Positions 63,196 through 64,000 of a stretch of 64,000 nucleotides of DNA are shown here, in pieces; position 1 is the stretch's first letter; each line of letters begins with the position of its first letter. Below the pieces are notes generated by a model that made no database searches, had not been told where the DNA came from, and worked only from the letters and a program-made list of their open reading frames with translations. The DNA comes from Bordetella pertussis 18323 (GTDB lineage: Bacteria > Pseudomonadota > Gammaproteobacteria > Burkholderiales > Burkholderiaceae_B): contig NC_018518.1 of the NCBI RefSeq assembly GCF_000306945.1, positions 3,844,001 to 3,908,000 on the forward strand, given 5' to 3'. Both the position numbers and the translations under genes were made by a program.

Positions 63196-63725
63196 GGGCG
63201 CACGTTGCCGCGCACCGCCTCGTAGGCGCGTTCGCAGGTCAATCCGGCGATGCGGGCACGGTCCGCAACTCCTGCAAGCGCTTCAGCTCGGCCGCTAACC
63301 CTGCTGAGCATGTAGGCAAGCAGATCGACGGCGCTGGCCCCTGTCGGGCTTCCATCGGCAGCATCGGGATCTCGGGCGACTGCGGCGCGAGCCAGCGCGT
63401 TTGCGTGGGTGCGCAGCCGGTCACGCTCAGCACGAGCGCCAACAGCATTAGCGGCCGCAGCGGCGGCCAATTCTTGAGCGTCATCACGAGCTTTCTCCAC
63501 AGCGGCAGTGCGCCGCCTGCCCTCCTCTCGAACCGCTTCGAGTGCGGCAACGGTGGCCTGCGCTTGGCGGTCGCGCTCCAGCGCGAAAGCCGCCGCCTGG
63601 CGGGCGATTGCGGCATCCTTGCGCCAGCCCTGCGCAGTCCAAGCTGCACCAGCAGCCAACGCAGCGCTGAGCAACGCCACGACCGCAGAGCGCCGCCAAG
63701 CGCCCACTACAGCCCTGAGAGACAT
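63192..63725 (-). CDS. Rz-like inner membrane spanin (DUF2514-type)
   Basis: The product (177 aa) has one N-terminal membrane helix (about 10-30, A-V-V-A-L-L-S-A-A-L-A-A-G) and a long Ala/Glu/Arg coiled coil to about 130. This is the build of i-spanins that disrupt the outer membrane at the end of lysis. Its start overlaps the end of the lysozyme gene, and a second lipoprotein gene is nested within it in another frame. Confidence 0.75.
   Translation of the reverse strand: MSLRAVVGAWRRSAVVALLSAALAAGAAWTAQGWRKDAAIARQAAAFALERDRQAQATVAALEAVREEGRRRTAAVEKARDDAQELAAAAAANAVGARAERDRLRTHANALARAAVARDPDAADGSPTGASAVDLLAYMLSRVSGRAEALAGVADRARIAGLTCERAYEAVRGNVRP
63239..63484 (-). CDS. Rz1-like outer membrane spanin lipoprotein, nested in Rz
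   Basis: Entirely inside the Rz-like gene but in another frame, this 81 aa frame has a basic start, a hydrophobic stretch and a clear lipobox (L-S-V-T-G-C, Cys24), followed by a Pro-rich mature part (P-Q-S-P-E-I-P-M-L-P). Nested Rz1 lipoproteins are a classic feature of phage lysis cassettes. The ATG at 63484 was chosen to give a normal lipoprotein signal. Confidence 0.75.
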   Translation of the reverse strand: MTLKNWPPLRPLMLLALVLSVTGCAPTQTRWLAPQSPEIPMLPMEARQGPAPSICLPTCSAGLAAELKRLQELRTVPASPD

Positions 63726-64000
63726 AGCGCTCGCTCCTCCAACCGGCGGTTGCGCAGGCCCTGAACGAAGCGCTTGCGCCCCCGTTGATCGGTGACATAG
63801 GACCAAACCGGCGCGCCGTCGGGCGCGTTGGCCAGGGCATTGCATCCCTCGGCCAGCCTGCCAGCATTGATCAGGCCCACGGCACGGCTGGCGCAGGTGG
63901 ACGGTACTCCGAAGTTATGCGCGTGGCTGCTGAGTGCGTCGAAGATCGGCTGGCTGATGGCGACGTTGATGCACCGAGCCAGCTGAAGCTGGCCCTTGCT
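63707..64000 (-). CDS. Phage lysozyme (GH24 family), C-terminal part
   Basis: The frame is open to the window edge, 97 codons. Visible marks are Q-P-I-F-D-A-L-S-S-H-A-H-N-F-G-V near the edge, N-A-G-R-L-A-E, and the end V-T-D-Q-R-G-R-K-R-F-V-Q-G-L-R-N-R-R-L-E-E-R-A-L-C-L, typical of phage T4/P22-type lysozymes. The catalytic Glu is outside the window. The stop overlaps the Rz-like gene by 19 bases. Confidence 0.8.
   Translation of the reverse strand, partial: SKGQLQLARCINVAISQPIFDALSSHAHNFGVPSTCASRAVGLINAGRLAEGCNALANAPDGAPVWSYVTDQRGRKRFVQGLRNRRLEERALCLSGL

Noticed and set aside
63239-63764. Plus-strand frame across the lysis genes (63000-63764)
   Set aside because: It is antisense to the Rz-like and Rz1-like genes, with Arg/Ser-rich composition and no ribosome site; not a gene.

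Overview
The window is a high-GC betaproteobacterial chromosome segment that is recognisably Bordetella. It carries the complete pertussis toxin operon (ptxA, B, D, E, C) followed by its type IV secretion genes (ptlA, B, C, D, I, E, F, G, H). One complete and one partial IS481 element and several decayed genes point to Bordetella pertussis or a very close relative. The ptx promoter and the S1 protein differ at several positions from the classical B. pertussis sequences as I remember them. The exact lineage (an atypical B. pertussis such as an 18323-like strain, or a B. bronchiseptica/parapertussis-type locus) is therefore left open.

Layout. 1-0.4 kb: tail of a REP-associated (RAYT/Y1) transposase. 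0.7-6.9 kb: gltBD glutamate synthase, followed by a cluster of REP-like palindromes. 7.2-8.9 kb: ompW-like porin with an FNR-type box, then a Bug/TctC solute receptor. 9.1-24.7 kb: one long head-to-tail block containing mlaFEDAC (phospholipid transport), an ABC-2 exporter pair, a BolA protein, murA, hisGDCBHAFIE, a HIT protein and tatABC. 24.8-25.3 kb: an XRE regulator fused in frame to an IS481 remnant. 25.5-26.5 kb: a second Bug receptor. 26.5-38.2 kb: ptx-ptl, closed by tRNA-Asn and a strong hairpin terminator. 38.4-43.6 kb: DMT permease, AraC regulator and a DUF1232/DUF2868/DUF3482 membrane-GTPase cluster. 43.6-47.9 kb: dppABC plus the first third of dppD, cut by IS481. 47.9-49.0 kb: IS481, whose transposase has an internal stop. 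49.0-50.9 kb (minus strand): a truncated and frameshifted gamma-glutamyltransferase gene and an internally deleted Bug gene. 51.0-58.2 kb (minus): ybgC-tolQRAB-pal-cpoB, continuing without a break into a FecCD-type permease and ATPase. 58.3-61.6 kb: proS (minus), rppH, an OmpR-type response regulator and the 5' stub of its sensor kinase. 61.6-64 kb: the end of a prophage that replaces the rest of the kinase gene, with a SRAP gene, a LexA-type box and a lysis cassette with nested spanin genes.

How it works together. The toxin genes encode the A subunit (S1) and the B oligomer (S2, S3, S4, S5). The subunits are exported to the periplasm by signal peptides, assembled there and released by the Ptl machine. 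Ptl represents VirB2, 3, 4, 6, 7, 8, 9, 10 and 11 and has no VirB1, VirB5 or VirD4 here. Envelope maintenance is unusually concentrated (Mla, MurA, Tat, Tol-Pal). The IS481, dpp and ggt region is a clear scar of IS-mediated genome reduction.
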